A stretch of 64,000 nucleotides of DNA, taken from NCBI GenBank assembly GCA_001599915.1, contig BCIG01000032.1, positions 194,342-258,341 on the forward strand, written 5' to 3'. The stretch is from Symbiotaphrina buchneri (lineage: Eukaryota; Ascomycota; Symbiotaphrinales; Symbiotaphrinaceae). The notes beneath the pieces were generated by a model. It was not told where the DNA came from, ran no database searches, and saw only the letters and a list, made by a program, of their open reading frames with translations. Numbering within the stretch: the stretch's first letter is position 1; every line of letters starts with the position of its first letter. Below are positions 36,291 through 46,900 of this stretch, piece after piece. A program made the translations under genes and the position numbers.

Positions 36291-36724
36291 AAACGCTTAT
36301 CTTATCAGATATTATCAAATACTACTGGAGAAATGTTTTTCCTAGTTATAATCCGGTTTATTTGGTTTCTTTACCAACCTAGAGAAAAACACCATCTTAC
36401 CAAACCAGTTGGTAGTCTGGTATCAGATCTCTACACCAACCTGTACTTAGTACTGGTTTGGTAAAGTACAACAACTAGTAAACACTGTACCAGTGACAAG
36501 CCTGGTTGATATTATCAGATCTTATCAAATAATTCCAGAGAAATGTTTTTCCCTAGTTATAATTTGTTTTCATTTGGGTTTTACCAAACCAGAGAAAAAA
36601 ACTATTAAACAAACCAACTGGTTTTCTGGTATCAGATGTTACATGTACATACTAACCTGTAGTTAGTATATACTAGGTTGGTAGACCATACCGACAGGTA
36701 AAACCATACCAACAACAAGCCTGA
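36291..36724 (-). repeat. Repeat family C, inverted copies 3 and 4, ending at the island edge
   Basis: Two successive copies (about 36291-36500 and 36503-36722) each run from a TATCA(A/G)AT...CCAGAGAAATGTTTTTCC block to a right end of ACAAGCCTG. The second one's ACAACAAGCCTGACT end coincides with the return to normal composition, so the AT island boundary is set by this element's terminus. Confidence 0.7.
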
Positions 36725-36900
36725 CTCCTGAGAACACTGTTTTGATGCCTGCATGTTTCCTCAAAGGTATCAACCAACATCTTACTCCTCCGCCCCCTGT
36801 GATTGTTTTGAGGACGTATCAGTCAAGTATAACCAGTGCAAAAGGTCTTCTCAAGAGACTATGCCGAGACTTCCATTGGTCCCTGTTACTTTGAATGGTA

Positions 36901-37362
36901 CTAGAATGTCCATGGGGTTTCTATGCCGCTGATCAATAGGTATAGTGGGACTGCCGTAGAAGGCCTTGACCGATGAGTGCTCTTGAGGACGAGCTTGATA
37001 GTCAGGATTGTGGTAATCGTGAATAGCAGCCATCTCAACGCCCCAAAGACTGTCGCCGCCCCGAGCGACCCACAGTGGCTCTCTTCTCCCGGACACGCAT
37101 TGCTCCCTATGTTAACAGCCACAGCAATGAAACCAGCAAGCCATGAGAGGAGAGCCACAGCTCCGACGGCGACACGAATGTATCCGATCAATGCATGATC
37201 CACGAAGCTGAATCCAGCAATGATGAGAAAGATGACGCCCAGCAATGTCCACGTAGCATAGAACATTAAGAAGCCCGACGCATCAGGGACGCCATAGTAA
37301 TCGTACAAGTCGCCGAATTCAGATGTTTTCGTAGACAGTGTGGCTGCGAAACACCGAAACAC
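36901..37362 (-). pseudogene. MARVEL-domain membrane protein, apparently truncated
   Basis: A minus-strand open frame of 153 codons shows three membrane segments (FYATWTLLGVIFLIIAGFSF; VAVGAVALLSWLAGFIAVAV; FGALRWLLFTITTILTIKL). A loop with a cysteine pair and C/P residues (ACPGEESHC) lies between them. This is the layout of fungal MARVEL/Nce102-like four-helix proteins, but the first membrane helix is missing. A splice-acceptor-like CCTAG lies just upstream of the frame, yet I found no convincing 5' exon in 37363-37610. The C-terminal tail is uncertain: an overlapping frame (to 36851) gives an equally plausible soluble tail. It lies about 175 bp from the AT-rich island, so loss of part of the gene next to repeats is likely. 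It may be a pseudogene or have an unrecognised first exon. Confidence 0.5.
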
Positions 37363-37610
37363 ATGCTAGGCAATGAGGTCAGAGACAATGGTGCGTCGAC
37401 AGACTCGGATACATTAGTTCTTCCGTACCGTAGCCGTCTGTTCCCATGACGACGTCACCGATCCCTCTCCGATGTTGAAAAGTCAGCAATACTGTGTCAA
37501 AACGTCAAAAGAAGCGGATCATCGACACCAAAGAGTGCGTTCAGAGATGATGACATGTAACGGCGTAGCTAATATGTCTTTCCGGCCATGAGAGTCCATG
37601 GTACCCAGTA

Positions 37611-40600
37611 TTATTCTCCTTGATCGTCGTTATCCTTTATCGCTGCGGCACGGCCCTTGCCTTTCTTCTGATGGTGCACTTCCAAGAGGCTTTGCTTCTT
37701 GACGTACTCTATCACGATCTCTTCTTCCGTCCTCTCTTGTGTCGTTTTCTCCCCCCGTTGTCCCTGTTCTTGCACCTCGAACTCACTTTGCCTGGTGCCC
37801 GCGAGATGCCCCGGATCAAACAAACAAGGCCGCTGGACGCTTGTTGATCCATCAGCCACGGCTGCCGCCTTCTCCGCCATCTTTTCGGATCTTCTTATTG
37901 CTCGCTCGAACTCGTCATCGTCTCCGTTATGGAGACCTATATCCGACTCCCATTCCCTCTGACTGCCACTCTGTCTCTGTCCCAACGCACTCTGCGCCAT
38001 GAGTCGCCCCAGCTGTTTCTCAAATTCTAAGGCTTCGCTCGCGTGTCGCTGAGCTTCGGTTTCGCTGGCCACTATAGCCTGGCGGAGATTCTCCTGCTCC
38101 GCCTGATGATCTGCAGCTCTTTGTTGTTGGCGCTGAAGCTGAGGCGCTTTCTCCTGAATTGACCGCTCCAAATCGGCGACTAATAGTCGGATGGGTTCGT
38201 TGATTTCAGCCGCTGTTAGCGATTCCGCAGGGGACCGTGAACCGCCTGCAACGAGCGTGGCGCTCTCGGGATCTAGCGTCGGAGCTTCTGCACTGGCGGA
38301 CTGAGCGGAATTGGCTATATGTCCGCAGTTTTGGCGGGCCACTGTGCCCTCTATATTATTCTTTCGTTGTGCTTCCAGGACATCTTGCACTATCTCGTCA
38401 GTCTTGCCTTTTTTCCTTAGGTATTTCTGGATCAGCTTCCACCGAACGATGACGTCTTGCTTTTCTGAATCGGAGCTCTGCAGCCACTCCTCATATCCTT
38501 GAGCTACCCTGGACGCGACGATGTAATTCTGTACATTGCTCCCGGATAACTTCTGTATCTCCTTTTGTACCCCCTTCATCGTATGACCGAGGATACCAGA
38601 GAAGCCTGCGAATGGCTTGGTTGCGAATCCTGCGACCCCTTTGCCGATTCCTTTGACAAAGCCACTAGCACCCTCTTTCTGGGCGCCTTTCCAGGGCTGA
38701 GTGACCAGACCAGTAACGCCATCGTACCAGCCAAGGCCGAACTCTTTCCCTGCTGCCATGGCGCCTGACTTGAAATCGCTGACTTGTTCTTGAGGTCGCA
38801 CGGTATCGTCTCCCCAAAGCTTGGGAAGATTGTGAAACCCTCTGGTTAAACCCACTGAAATTTCCATAGGTGTCTGCACAAACGCCGTTACGAAACGCCC
38901 AAGGCCTTTGTTCGTGTGCAGGCCAGTCTGACGCAGCATGTCGTGGTCCTTGCCATCTGACATAGAGCTTGATCCGATGTTGGAAGTGGGAGATGACAAA
39001 CCGGGGGGGTGGGGAGAGCCCCGAACACGAGTAAGATATTCCTGCACATTCAAGCTCGTCTGACTTTGTTCTGGCGAACTTGGCGGTGTTGATCTTTCCC
39101 CCACGTGTGATGTCTCATGTTTCCTTGCGACTATTTTCGACACTGAGTCTTGGGACTGATGTCGGCTGGATCCAATGGAATTGTAGAGAGTTCTCAATGC
39201 CTCCGATGGAACCTCGGCCAGGCCCATCGCCATGCCACTGAATGCCCTAAAACATGCCGCAGCGCCTCCGGATATTGGATCCCAAGGACCTTCATCGGTG
39301 TAATATTCCTGTGGTCTAAAAAGCTTCAAGTCATGGAAATCCAAAAGATTTGCATTCGCCAAAGTACAGGCAGCAAAAGCGCTCAACCTGACCTGGGTGC
39401 GCTTGATGCGCCACGCAGCGGGTCGAGATGGTGCAAGGATGCAACGGAGTCGGTCAGCCTTGAGATGTTGATGGAATGACTGAGCACCCATGTCGCTGCC
39501 TCGCTCCGCCGCGATCTTGTTCGCCAGTTCTTTGGCGCGTTCCAGGCTTTCGGGCTTCAGGCAGAAGTTGATGGCATTGGCTAGTTTCTCCGCTGTGAGT
39601 TGTTTGTGAGGGATTGGATCGGGGCCAGCGCCTGCCCGCGCGACCATGGCGCCCCAGAAAGGTTGGTCTCCAAAGAAGGGAACGACTACAGTCGGCCGGC
39701 CTGCCGCAATGCCTGCCGCCGTGGTTCCTGCACCACCATGGTGAACGACACACGAGACATGCTTGAAAAGCCAGTCATGCGGCACGTTGCCCAGCATAAA
39801 CACTCCGTCCGGGATACGAAGCCTGTCCGCGCCCATGCCTCCCCAACCTTTAGAAAGGAGGACACGGTGGCCAGTCTTCCTCACGACCTCGAAGATGAGC
39901 TCCGTCATCGAGTCGGGATCGTCTAGGACGATGCTCCCGAATCCTATGTAGACAGGGGCCGGACCGGCATCGAGGAATGCTTGGAAATCAGCGGTAGGCG
40001 TGTAGTGAGACGCCAAGTTGAGGAAGTAGAACCCGGATATGGATATGTGAGGGCCCCTGTCTTTTGGTTTAGGTATCAGGGCCGGAGACCAGCAGTAGGT
40101 GTGAGGGACTTTGAGACGCTGGAGCATCCCCGGTGCCCAGATCTGACTCACTGGATCCAAACCGAGACACTTCGCGCGAAATCGGTTGACGATGTCGCCT
40201 AGGCCTTGCCACGAGAGGATTTCAATCATAACATAACTTATGTAATTAGTGAGTTGAGGGTCGGCATTGGAGGACTGGATGTTGGCCAGCGGATGGGGAA
40301 AAGCCTGGGTGGGAGAATATGGCATAGTGAACATGATGTGCAGGGGGATGCCCAGCTTCTCTGCGCAATGGAGATGGGCAAAGCTCGGGGGATTGGCGAT
40401 GATGCAATCGGCGATGAAGGGCCTTGCTGCAGGGTTGTTTTCAGAGGGACCAGAAAGGTCATCATCGGTAGCACGAAGGCCCATTCCGTCACCGGCTTCG
40501 TAGCATGATCGCCAGCAGCCTTGCATGTACTCGCCAACATCTCTCCTTCGCTGACCGATATCTCCACTTAGCAGACTGCGAAAGCCCGGCATTAAGCTGG

Positions 40601-41186
40601 GGTTTCTGACTATGAAGGCCATCAGCTGAAAGGGATCACTGCCGATGCTGAAGAATTCCAGCCCATTCTCCTGCACAAAGTCTTTGAAGTTGGGATGAGT
40701 CGCTAGACGTATGCGGTGGCCGTAGGTGTCTTTCAGAACTTTCCCCAAAGCAACAAAGGGTTGCACATCTCCCCGCGAGCCCACGACCTGGATCACGATG
40801 TTCAAGGGCGGGGGTGGAGGCACCCCCTCCTCGCCTCCTAAGGAAGGGGGAACGTAGGGGGGAGGGGGCGGGCGACTATCTTGGACACTCTGGACCTCTT
40901 GACGTAAAGCAGGAGTAAAGACCTGGGACAAACGGCGGTTGAATTGATTAATGCGGATGTTGACGCGGCCGTCGTCGGTGATACAGGCACTGGTGCCCAT
41001 GCCATCCTCTTCACTGCGGATCTCGCCATAGATGTCGCCGTAAACAGGAGGGGGCATGTCGTCCTCGGCCGCATCGGGACCGACGAGGTCATTCTCATGC
41101 AGAGGGGCCTCCTGCCCGGTGGGTCTTGCGGGATTGGTCTGGGCGGCCGCGGCAGCTTGTGCTTGCTGAAGCATAGATTGCTGCAC
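37611..41186 (-). CDS. UDP-glycosyltransferase, sterol glucosyltransferase-like, with VPS13-like C-terminal segment
   Basis: A single open frame of 1191 aa on the minus strand. Residues about 128-590 form a GT28/UGT80-type glycosyltransferase. The N-terminal nucleotide-fold entry is NIVIQVVGSRGDVQPFVALG, and the donor-site motif VHHGGAGTTAAGIAAGRPT at about 481 leads to PFFGDQPFWG. This is the pattern of UDP-glucose:sterol glucosyltransferases such as Atg26, but the PH/GRAM region of Atg26 is absent. Residues about 820-860 (GVTGLVTQPWKGAQKEGASG, then FVKGIGKGVAGFATKPFAG) resemble the repeated helix at the C-terminus of VPS13 lipid-transfer proteins. The remainder is polar and coiled, with a UIM-like DDEFERAIRRSE near residue 1110. 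It probably acts on a membrane lipid; the substrate is inference. The start at 41186 precedes a Gln/Ala-rich leader. Confidence 0.88.
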   Translation of the reverse strand: MQQSMLQQAQAAAAAQTNPARPTGQEAPLHENDLVGPDAAEDDMPPPVYGDIYGEIRSEEDGMGTSACITDDGRVNIRINQFNRRLSQVFTPALRQEVQSVQDSRPPPPPYVPPSLGGEEGVPPPPPLNIVIQVVGSRGDVQPFVALGKVLKDTYGHRIRLATHPNFKDFVQENGLEFFSIGSDPFQLMAFIVRNPSLMPGFRSLLSGDIGQRRRDVGEYMQGCWRSCYEAGDGMGLRATDDDLSGPSENNPAARPFIADCIIANPPSFAHLHCAEKLGIPLHIMFTMPYSPTQAFPHPLANIQSSNADPQLTNYISYVMIEILSWQGLGDIVNRFRAKCLGLDPVSQIWAPGMLQRLKVPHTYCWSPALIPKPKDRGPHISISGFYFLNLASHYTPTADFQAFLDAGPAPVYIGFGSIVLDDPDSMTELIFEVVRKTGHRVLLSKGWGGMGADRLRIPDGVFMLGNVPHDWLFKHVSCVVHHGGAGTTAAGIAAGRPTVVVPFFGDQPFWGAMVARAGAGPDPIPHKQLTAEKLANAINFCLKPESLERAKELANKIAAERGSDMGAQSFHQHLKADRLRCILAPSRPAAWRIKRTQVRLSAFAACTLANANLLDFHDLKLFRPQEYYTDEGPWDPISGGAAACFRAFSGMAMGLAEVPSEALRTLYNSIGSSRHQSQDSVSKIVARKHETSHVGERSTPPSSPEQSQTSLNVQEYLTRVRGSPHPPGLSSPTSNIGSSSMSDGKDHDMLRQTGLHTNKGLGRFVTAFVQTPMEISVGLTRGFHNLPKLWGDDTVRPQEQVSDFKSGAMAAGKEFGLGWYDGVTGLVTQPWKGAQKEGASGFVKGIGKGVAGFATKPFAGFSGILGHTMKGVQKEIQKLSGSNVQNYIVASRVAQGYEEWLQSSDSEKQDVIVRWKLIQKYLRKKGKTDEIVQDVLEAQRKNNIEGTVARQNCGHIANSAQSASAEAPTLDPESATLVAGGSRSPAESLTAAEINEPIRLLVADLERSIQEKAPQLQRQQQRAADHQAEQENLRQAIVASETEAQRHASEALEFEKQLGRLMAQSALGQRQSGSQREWESDIGLHNGDDDEFERAIRRSEKMAEKAAAVADGSTSVQRPCLFDPGHLAGTRQSEFEVQEQGQRGEKTTQERTEEEIVIEYVKKQSLLEVHHQKKGKGRAAAIKDNDDQGE

Positions 41187-42253
41187 GACGCTTCAGGGGA
41201 CAGGTCGCCTCTTTTCTGAGGGAGATTGGGTGACCATGGTATGAATCAGAGACGACAGGCCGAGTGAAGTGACGCGATTGCAAGAGACTCTATCATAGAC
41301 CTGTACACGTACATACCCTCATCCATACCAGGGGTATGTGACTTGATGAGCAGAATGGGGAAGCGCATTTTTTGGGATATTCTTGAACCTTATCAGGTCC
41401 AGGCAGCAACAACCGGGGTCAACCTGCGACCCTGCAGCGCCCGATGGGGTCGTAACCTGATGCCGCACCCACAGGTCAAGCCACGGACAAGGAGAAGGTC
41501 ACCACAGGGCAAGAAGACAGGTTTTCCGAAGTCCATCACTCTTGACTCTTGCTACGTGTTGGGCCCAAGGTGATGGACTGCTTTTATTGTGAACTATCGC
41601 TAAAGAGTCTGGAAGCGCCGAAGCGGGGAGACACGAGGTGTCGTTGCTCTGTGAAATCGCTTATTACCGCACCCAAAACGCGGGTTCCCCACAACCCCCT
41701 TAAGCAGCAATCACTCGTACCGTATAGGGTACGGTAGCCACCTCAACTTTTATAAAAGGGTCATAAGATTAGTACATCTTATAAGACCATATAATGACAT
41801 CTGGTTGTCTAAAGTGTCGTATGATAACTTACCTGCAAATCAGCAAATATATATGATCCTAGAAATCCGCACCACCTGGACAGGACTTAAAGAAGTAACC
41901 ATTCATATCCTTGCCCATGCCATCAACTTTCGCCATTACAATTTAAGATCATAGTCTGTTATCTGTACGCCTGACATATTTGCATAAACACCGATATGCT
42001 TTTACCGTTGTGGCATTGGTACAGGTACTTGCTGATATATACAGATACAAACAAGTACGTTATTAGGTCGGTGGTTCGCAGTCACTTGTACCGGGTCGAG
42101 ACTACGGATTGGATGATGCCTTGTAACATTGATCACTAGCACTGTCTCGCCATGCTTGCAACCATCTAACCTCTCTTGCAACGTCAATCATACCGTCGGA
42201 TCATCAGAGGCACATGCGGAGCACACTAAACTCCTTCTTCTCACGTCGCAGCA
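41187..42253. other. Intergenic between glycosyltransferase promoter side and GFA 3' side
   Basis: About 1.07 kb. The part near 41187 should hold the glycosyltransferase promoter. A near-palindrome ACCGTATAGGGTACGGT lies at about 41718-41734. I found no supported gene, tRNA or repeat. Confidence 0.5.
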
Positions 42254-43112
42254 TCAGCTTTCATTATCTCTGAGAGCCTGCGGGGCCGTCTCCTTCTTTG
42301 TGCCATGGAATAAACGTTCATTCTCATCCATCAGCTCACTCTCATTGTTCAGGCCTGACCACTTAGGTTTCCCATCCACGATATCGACGACTCTCCGACC
42401 GTAGAACATGTGACAACTGTTCTTGATCAGCGACAAGCACACCTCCAGAAGGGCCTGACAAACCTCGGCTCGAAGTTCTGCATGTCATCGCGATTTCCCT
42501 TGAAGTGGATCAAAGTAGGGAAGAGAAGGATCTTGTTTCTGCCCTCGTCCATGATCGGAGTGCGACAGTAGGCACAGCTCACCTTGCATGGGAGCTTATG
42601 CCTGGTCGTCTTCTCTCCGCTGTCGTACCAGGCAAGATCATGATGCCCGTTCGTGAAGTTGATATCCTCTTTCTAAAAGATGGCCGCCCACTGGAAGGGT
42701 GCGCCTACACCAGGGTCAGACTTGAGGGACGACGTGCTATGGAATAATACATGCCATGGATTGTCTGGCAGGTGGTGCAATGACAATACTTGGCATCCAA
42801 TGGCTTCTCGCGGCTCAGCTGGTAGGTCACACGACCACAGTGACAGCTAGCCTCATAGCGAGCATGGAAATTAGCACCGGATTCATGAATCCTGTAGGGC
42901 GCTCTGGTCTTCCATTCATCCTGACTCATCTTGGCCGAAGTGGCGAATGTGGCCGAGGTTGATGGGGCCAGAGAAGGGGAGAAGGTGGTGATGATGGTGG
43001 GTGCAAGACGATATGAGTATCTGGAGGAATGAAGTGCGGGAGACTGAGACGTGACGTCACTGATAGGACGTAGGCGTAGATAAGATGGGCGAAGCAGGGC
43101 TCGACAGGCCAT
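42254..43112 (-). CDS. GFA/CENP-V domain protein, possibly mitochondrial
   Basis: Exons 43112-42755, 42704-42464 and 42416-42254 give 253 aa. The Gfa-type fold has zinc-binding cysteines ASCHCGRVTY and YCHCTTCQTIHGAPFQWAA, then CAYCRTPIMDEGRN, as in the glutathione-dependent formaldehyde-activating enzyme/CENP-V family; the substrate of such fungal paralogues is not known. The last exon continues SCHMFYGRRVVDIVDGKPKW, the usual family ending. The first 60 residues are rich in R, S, T and A without acids (MACRALLRPSYLRLRP...), as in a mitochondrial leader, before an internal MSQDEWKTR that would be the start of a cytosolic form. Intron 1 (42705-42754) uses a GC donor (G|GCATGT): no in-frame GT alternative gives the conserved HGAPFQW. 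Confidence 0.85.
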
Positions 43113-43944
43113 GAAATGAGAAGAAGTGGGAGATGGCAGTGGCAGTGGAAGTGGAGGATAAGGAAAGTGGAAGGGGGTGAAGATATATTGAGTTGTTTAG
43201 TGTGCTTGATCTGTTGAATGATGACAGCATGGGGCAATTCACATTACCATCATTAACAGCATCGGGATTTTTTGGGGACAGTTTTGAGTTTGTTTTCAAT
43301 GATCTACAGGGACCGGTTAGGTTCGTACAGACGTACTCGTACCTTAGGCGAGTTGCGCTACACCAATAGAGCCCGAGGCGACACCGCTCGATTGGTACTT
43401 TGAGGTAGGTAAGGTAAGGTAGGTAGCTTATGATGTGTTGACGTCGTGACGATGATGCGATCATCATTCATCATTCCACCGCCCCTTGGCTTTCCCTCCC
43501 TTCTCTACAGAGTGCTCTTACTTTGTCCGACTATGGGGCGGAACTGGTAAAATAATGTCTACCAACAGATCGAACCCAACCTCTGCATCGTGCATGGGCC
43601 TGTCATTTATGGACGCTGACTGACCTTTTCACCAAAAGTGCAAGGTTCACACTACTCCACAGAGCCTTATCCGCACCTCCAACGGCCGAGACAAGGATGA
43701 TGAACGACTAGGGAACGTCCTGTAGTATGAGTACATGTGGGGTATGTTAAAAAGACACCGAATCCACCATATAACTTTGTACAGCGACATCTCATCATGC
43801 ACATCTGCACGCATTTATTTTTGACCTGGACACTCACAACGCCGCCCTGGCAACCTCAGCCATGAATTGAACATGCGCCCAAGTCCCACCCAACAGTCCT
43901 GTAAATGCATAGCAAAATCTAAGTGAGTAGATGCAGACCGGAAA
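43113..43944. other. Intergenic: GFA promoter and 5-phosphatase 3' region
   Basis: About 830 bp between two minus-strand genes. It holds a TACCTTAGG/GGTAGGTAAGGTAAGG-rich patch at about 43338-43425, near the expected GFA promoter. No gene is supported. Confidence 0.55.
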
Positions 43945-46900
43945 TCATCGGCCACTTAATAACCCACTGGCTTCAGTGGCAGACATCTTGCAAATGCTGG
44001 TAAGGTAGTAGAGTCTGAGGATCCGCTCGGTCAGTTGATGCTCATAGATTCCTCGCCATTGCTCATGAAATTGACTAGAGCAAAGTTCGTGCAGTGCGCG
44101 AAGGACCGACTTACTTGGTCTCTGCGAATATCCTCGCTTGGACTTCTTCGAATTTGCGCTCCGACCTCTCCCAAACAGCCGTCCGTCTCTCGGGCCTGAC
44201 AGACTTGACGAGAAGTTTGAAGAGGCCGCTGACAGGACGATGGTCAGAGATGCGAACCTCATGCCGGCGGTAGTCGAGTTGCTTGACACGGCCGACGCCC
44301 CGATAGAGGAGCCGATCGCACCAAGCCGGTGCGCGACGTTTTTCACTGCTGTCGTAATTGTTCGTGCCCACATCGTACTTGTACGTCGGCGCAAATTGGA
44401 TCGGTGACTCCGCAAACGCCCTTAATCTTGACATTGGATTCCTTTTCCGGGACAGTAACAGTTGATCCCGCTCAAGTAATTTGCCAAAGTTGCGAGCTTT
44501 CACCGCATTAACCACTGTGTCACGTCCCATGGTATCAATCCTGTAATTTAGGTCACCGTTCAAGATGCAAATCTCATGATCTAAGACCATAGAACCATCC
44601 CCTCCACCCACAAACAAGCTGGCCCGGACATTGGAGTCACGCTCGGCTGGCAACGCCGATGTTTCAAGTATGGCAGTGATATCATTGTTGCGATGGACGC
44701 TCTGGGTTTGTCCGGCAGCCAGATGACAGTTAATGAAGCAAATAGAGCTGTCATCAAGCAAAAGTCGCACTATCAAGGCACCCTAAGCCGCGAGTGAGTA
44801 AGGTAGGCGGCTTTTCCCAATGCGGCAGCACACTTACCTTGTTCCCATGCAACCCGCCCAGTCCTCTCTTCACTTCCGCAGCATCGACACCGCGGATATG
44901 GTTTCGCTCCGATGCGCGAACAAACACACAAGTGAATAACCCTACCAAGCTTGCACTATATAACGGATAATAGGGCTCATCAATTGGCATACAGTCTTCG
45001 ATGCACCGTGTGAGATAGTCTCTCCACTCCCGGTATTGTCTACTCATATGTTCCTGCTCTGAGGAATCTTTCTTCTTATTACCTAAGAGCAGACTCTCTG
45101 GACCTTTTCAGTGCTTCGTCGTGAAGGTGCAGAGCGATGATACTCACTGGCCGTCATCTTTTTATCCTCTAAATCGACCAGCTCCTGAAATCCGAAAACG
45201 AGGAGGTCAGGAGGCGCTCGTTCCCTGATGATATCCCTGAAAGCTTCCTGGTCGCCGTCCGAATACTTAAGGTTGGTAGGTTTCGATGCTCCAGCATTCC
45301 AGGTAACCACCAAAGCAGATATCTCTCTGAACTCACAGTACTCCACGTCATGTTCTTGCATCTCGATCTCTGAGAAACTATCAGCTATAAGCCTCTATTG
45401 GTTTGACCGCCGAACGCACCTAGCCAATCCTCATGCAAGAGGCCGTCCCATATCCCTATCGTTCTGTCAGCGCCGAGAGACAGGACCTGCAGGCGATCGT
45501 GTTTCCAAAGACCCGTGGGTTCCATGACCAGGCTGACTATCGGCTCGGTGTGAGCCTGCCAGTCTTTGAGCACCTTCCAAGGCTCTGAAGTAGTGTCGTA
45601 GACATAGATCTTTCCAGTGTTGTAAGCCGCCCAAAGATAGTCCCCCGCGCCGGCTAAGCAGCTTATTTTGTAAAGACTGACATTGATAATTTGTAGGCAG
45701 GAGTAATTCAGTGATGAGTATATCGTCACCTTCCCATCGGTGTGTCCAAAATATATCCTCTCTGGTTGACCAGGGATAATAGCTCCGGCCGTAAATTCAC
45801 CAGCAGAAGGTTGAGAAATGGGCTTACTCAGAAGCTGGAATCCGTCGTCGGCATTGATGCTAGGCCGGAAAACCTTCATTTCTTTTCCGTACGCCATCCA
45901 TAGTCGACCCAGAACAGCCATTGAAAAGGTATGACCCCGCGGGACACGGAAGGTTTGGGGTGAATTTGTCAAGCTGGAGCCTTTTGAGTCTTCCTGTGGC
46001 CAGACCTGTAATTTGCCATCATCATCGAGGGTCCACATGTCTAATCCATGTTGGTAGATTTTGACCACGTCCCTCCTGGCATGAGCAATGTTATTCGATG
46101 AAGTCAGCCTCTGTTCCAGTACATCAATCTCCTGGATTTCCCCAGTATTAGAACCCAACCACAGCCGCGGCCGACCCTCCCCTGGCCGAGGTTTGCCCCT
46201 GAAAGCAACAGCAGTAATTCTGACAGAATCCTCAGGAGTCAAATTGAGCAACAGTTCCCCAGTCGAAGTGTTCCACACTCGAGTCAAATGGCCCGTAGTG
46301 CATACATATTCTTCCCAGGTTGCCATGAGTCTAGTATCATATTGGGTATCTATATTATGCGGAGGGTTGTTGAAGCGCGGAGGCCGTCGATTGGCTTGGG
46401 AGGCATCAGGATAGTCAATCGGGCCCATTTTCTGAGCTTCAGACTTAGCGGATGGGTTGATATCTCGCGACAGATGGTCCTCCGCAGATGCTACTAGATA
46501 GGAATCGGGACCAGAACGTATGTCTCTCGAAGAAACGACCCGCCCCCTCACGGGAGTTTGCTCCACGTGCATAGGTCTTGGTGATGTACCCATGTCCGCC
46601 GAAGGATTGGTTCTTTTCGGGGGCGGTGGAAAGTGGGCCGTCGAATCAGCTACCGACGTAGTGACAGTTGGTTGATTGCCACGAGATGCTGGTCTAGGTG
46701 TCTCGACGATATGTCTCGAAGGCGATCGACTCACAGACCCCGCCATTTTGCTAGTGACTCTCGGAGGCAGCCCAGGTCGGTGTTCAGGAAGATCACTGGT
46801 ATTCGCTACTTTCGAAATCAGCGTTCTAGGAACCTGGTACGATGATTCCAAAGCTTCGTTAGCCATAGGGGGTTTGACCTCCAATCGGCGCTTTTCTGCC

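Noticed and set aside
41718-41734. Palindrome ACCGTATAGGGTACGGT as an operator-like site
   Set aside because: Isolated and imperfect; no second copy and no known factor for it.
45383-45420. Donor GTCAAA for intron 2 of the 5-phosphatase gene
   Set aside because: It would give a 38-nt intron; the GTGCGT donor at 45419 gives 50 nt and the conserved DWLE-EMQEHD junction.
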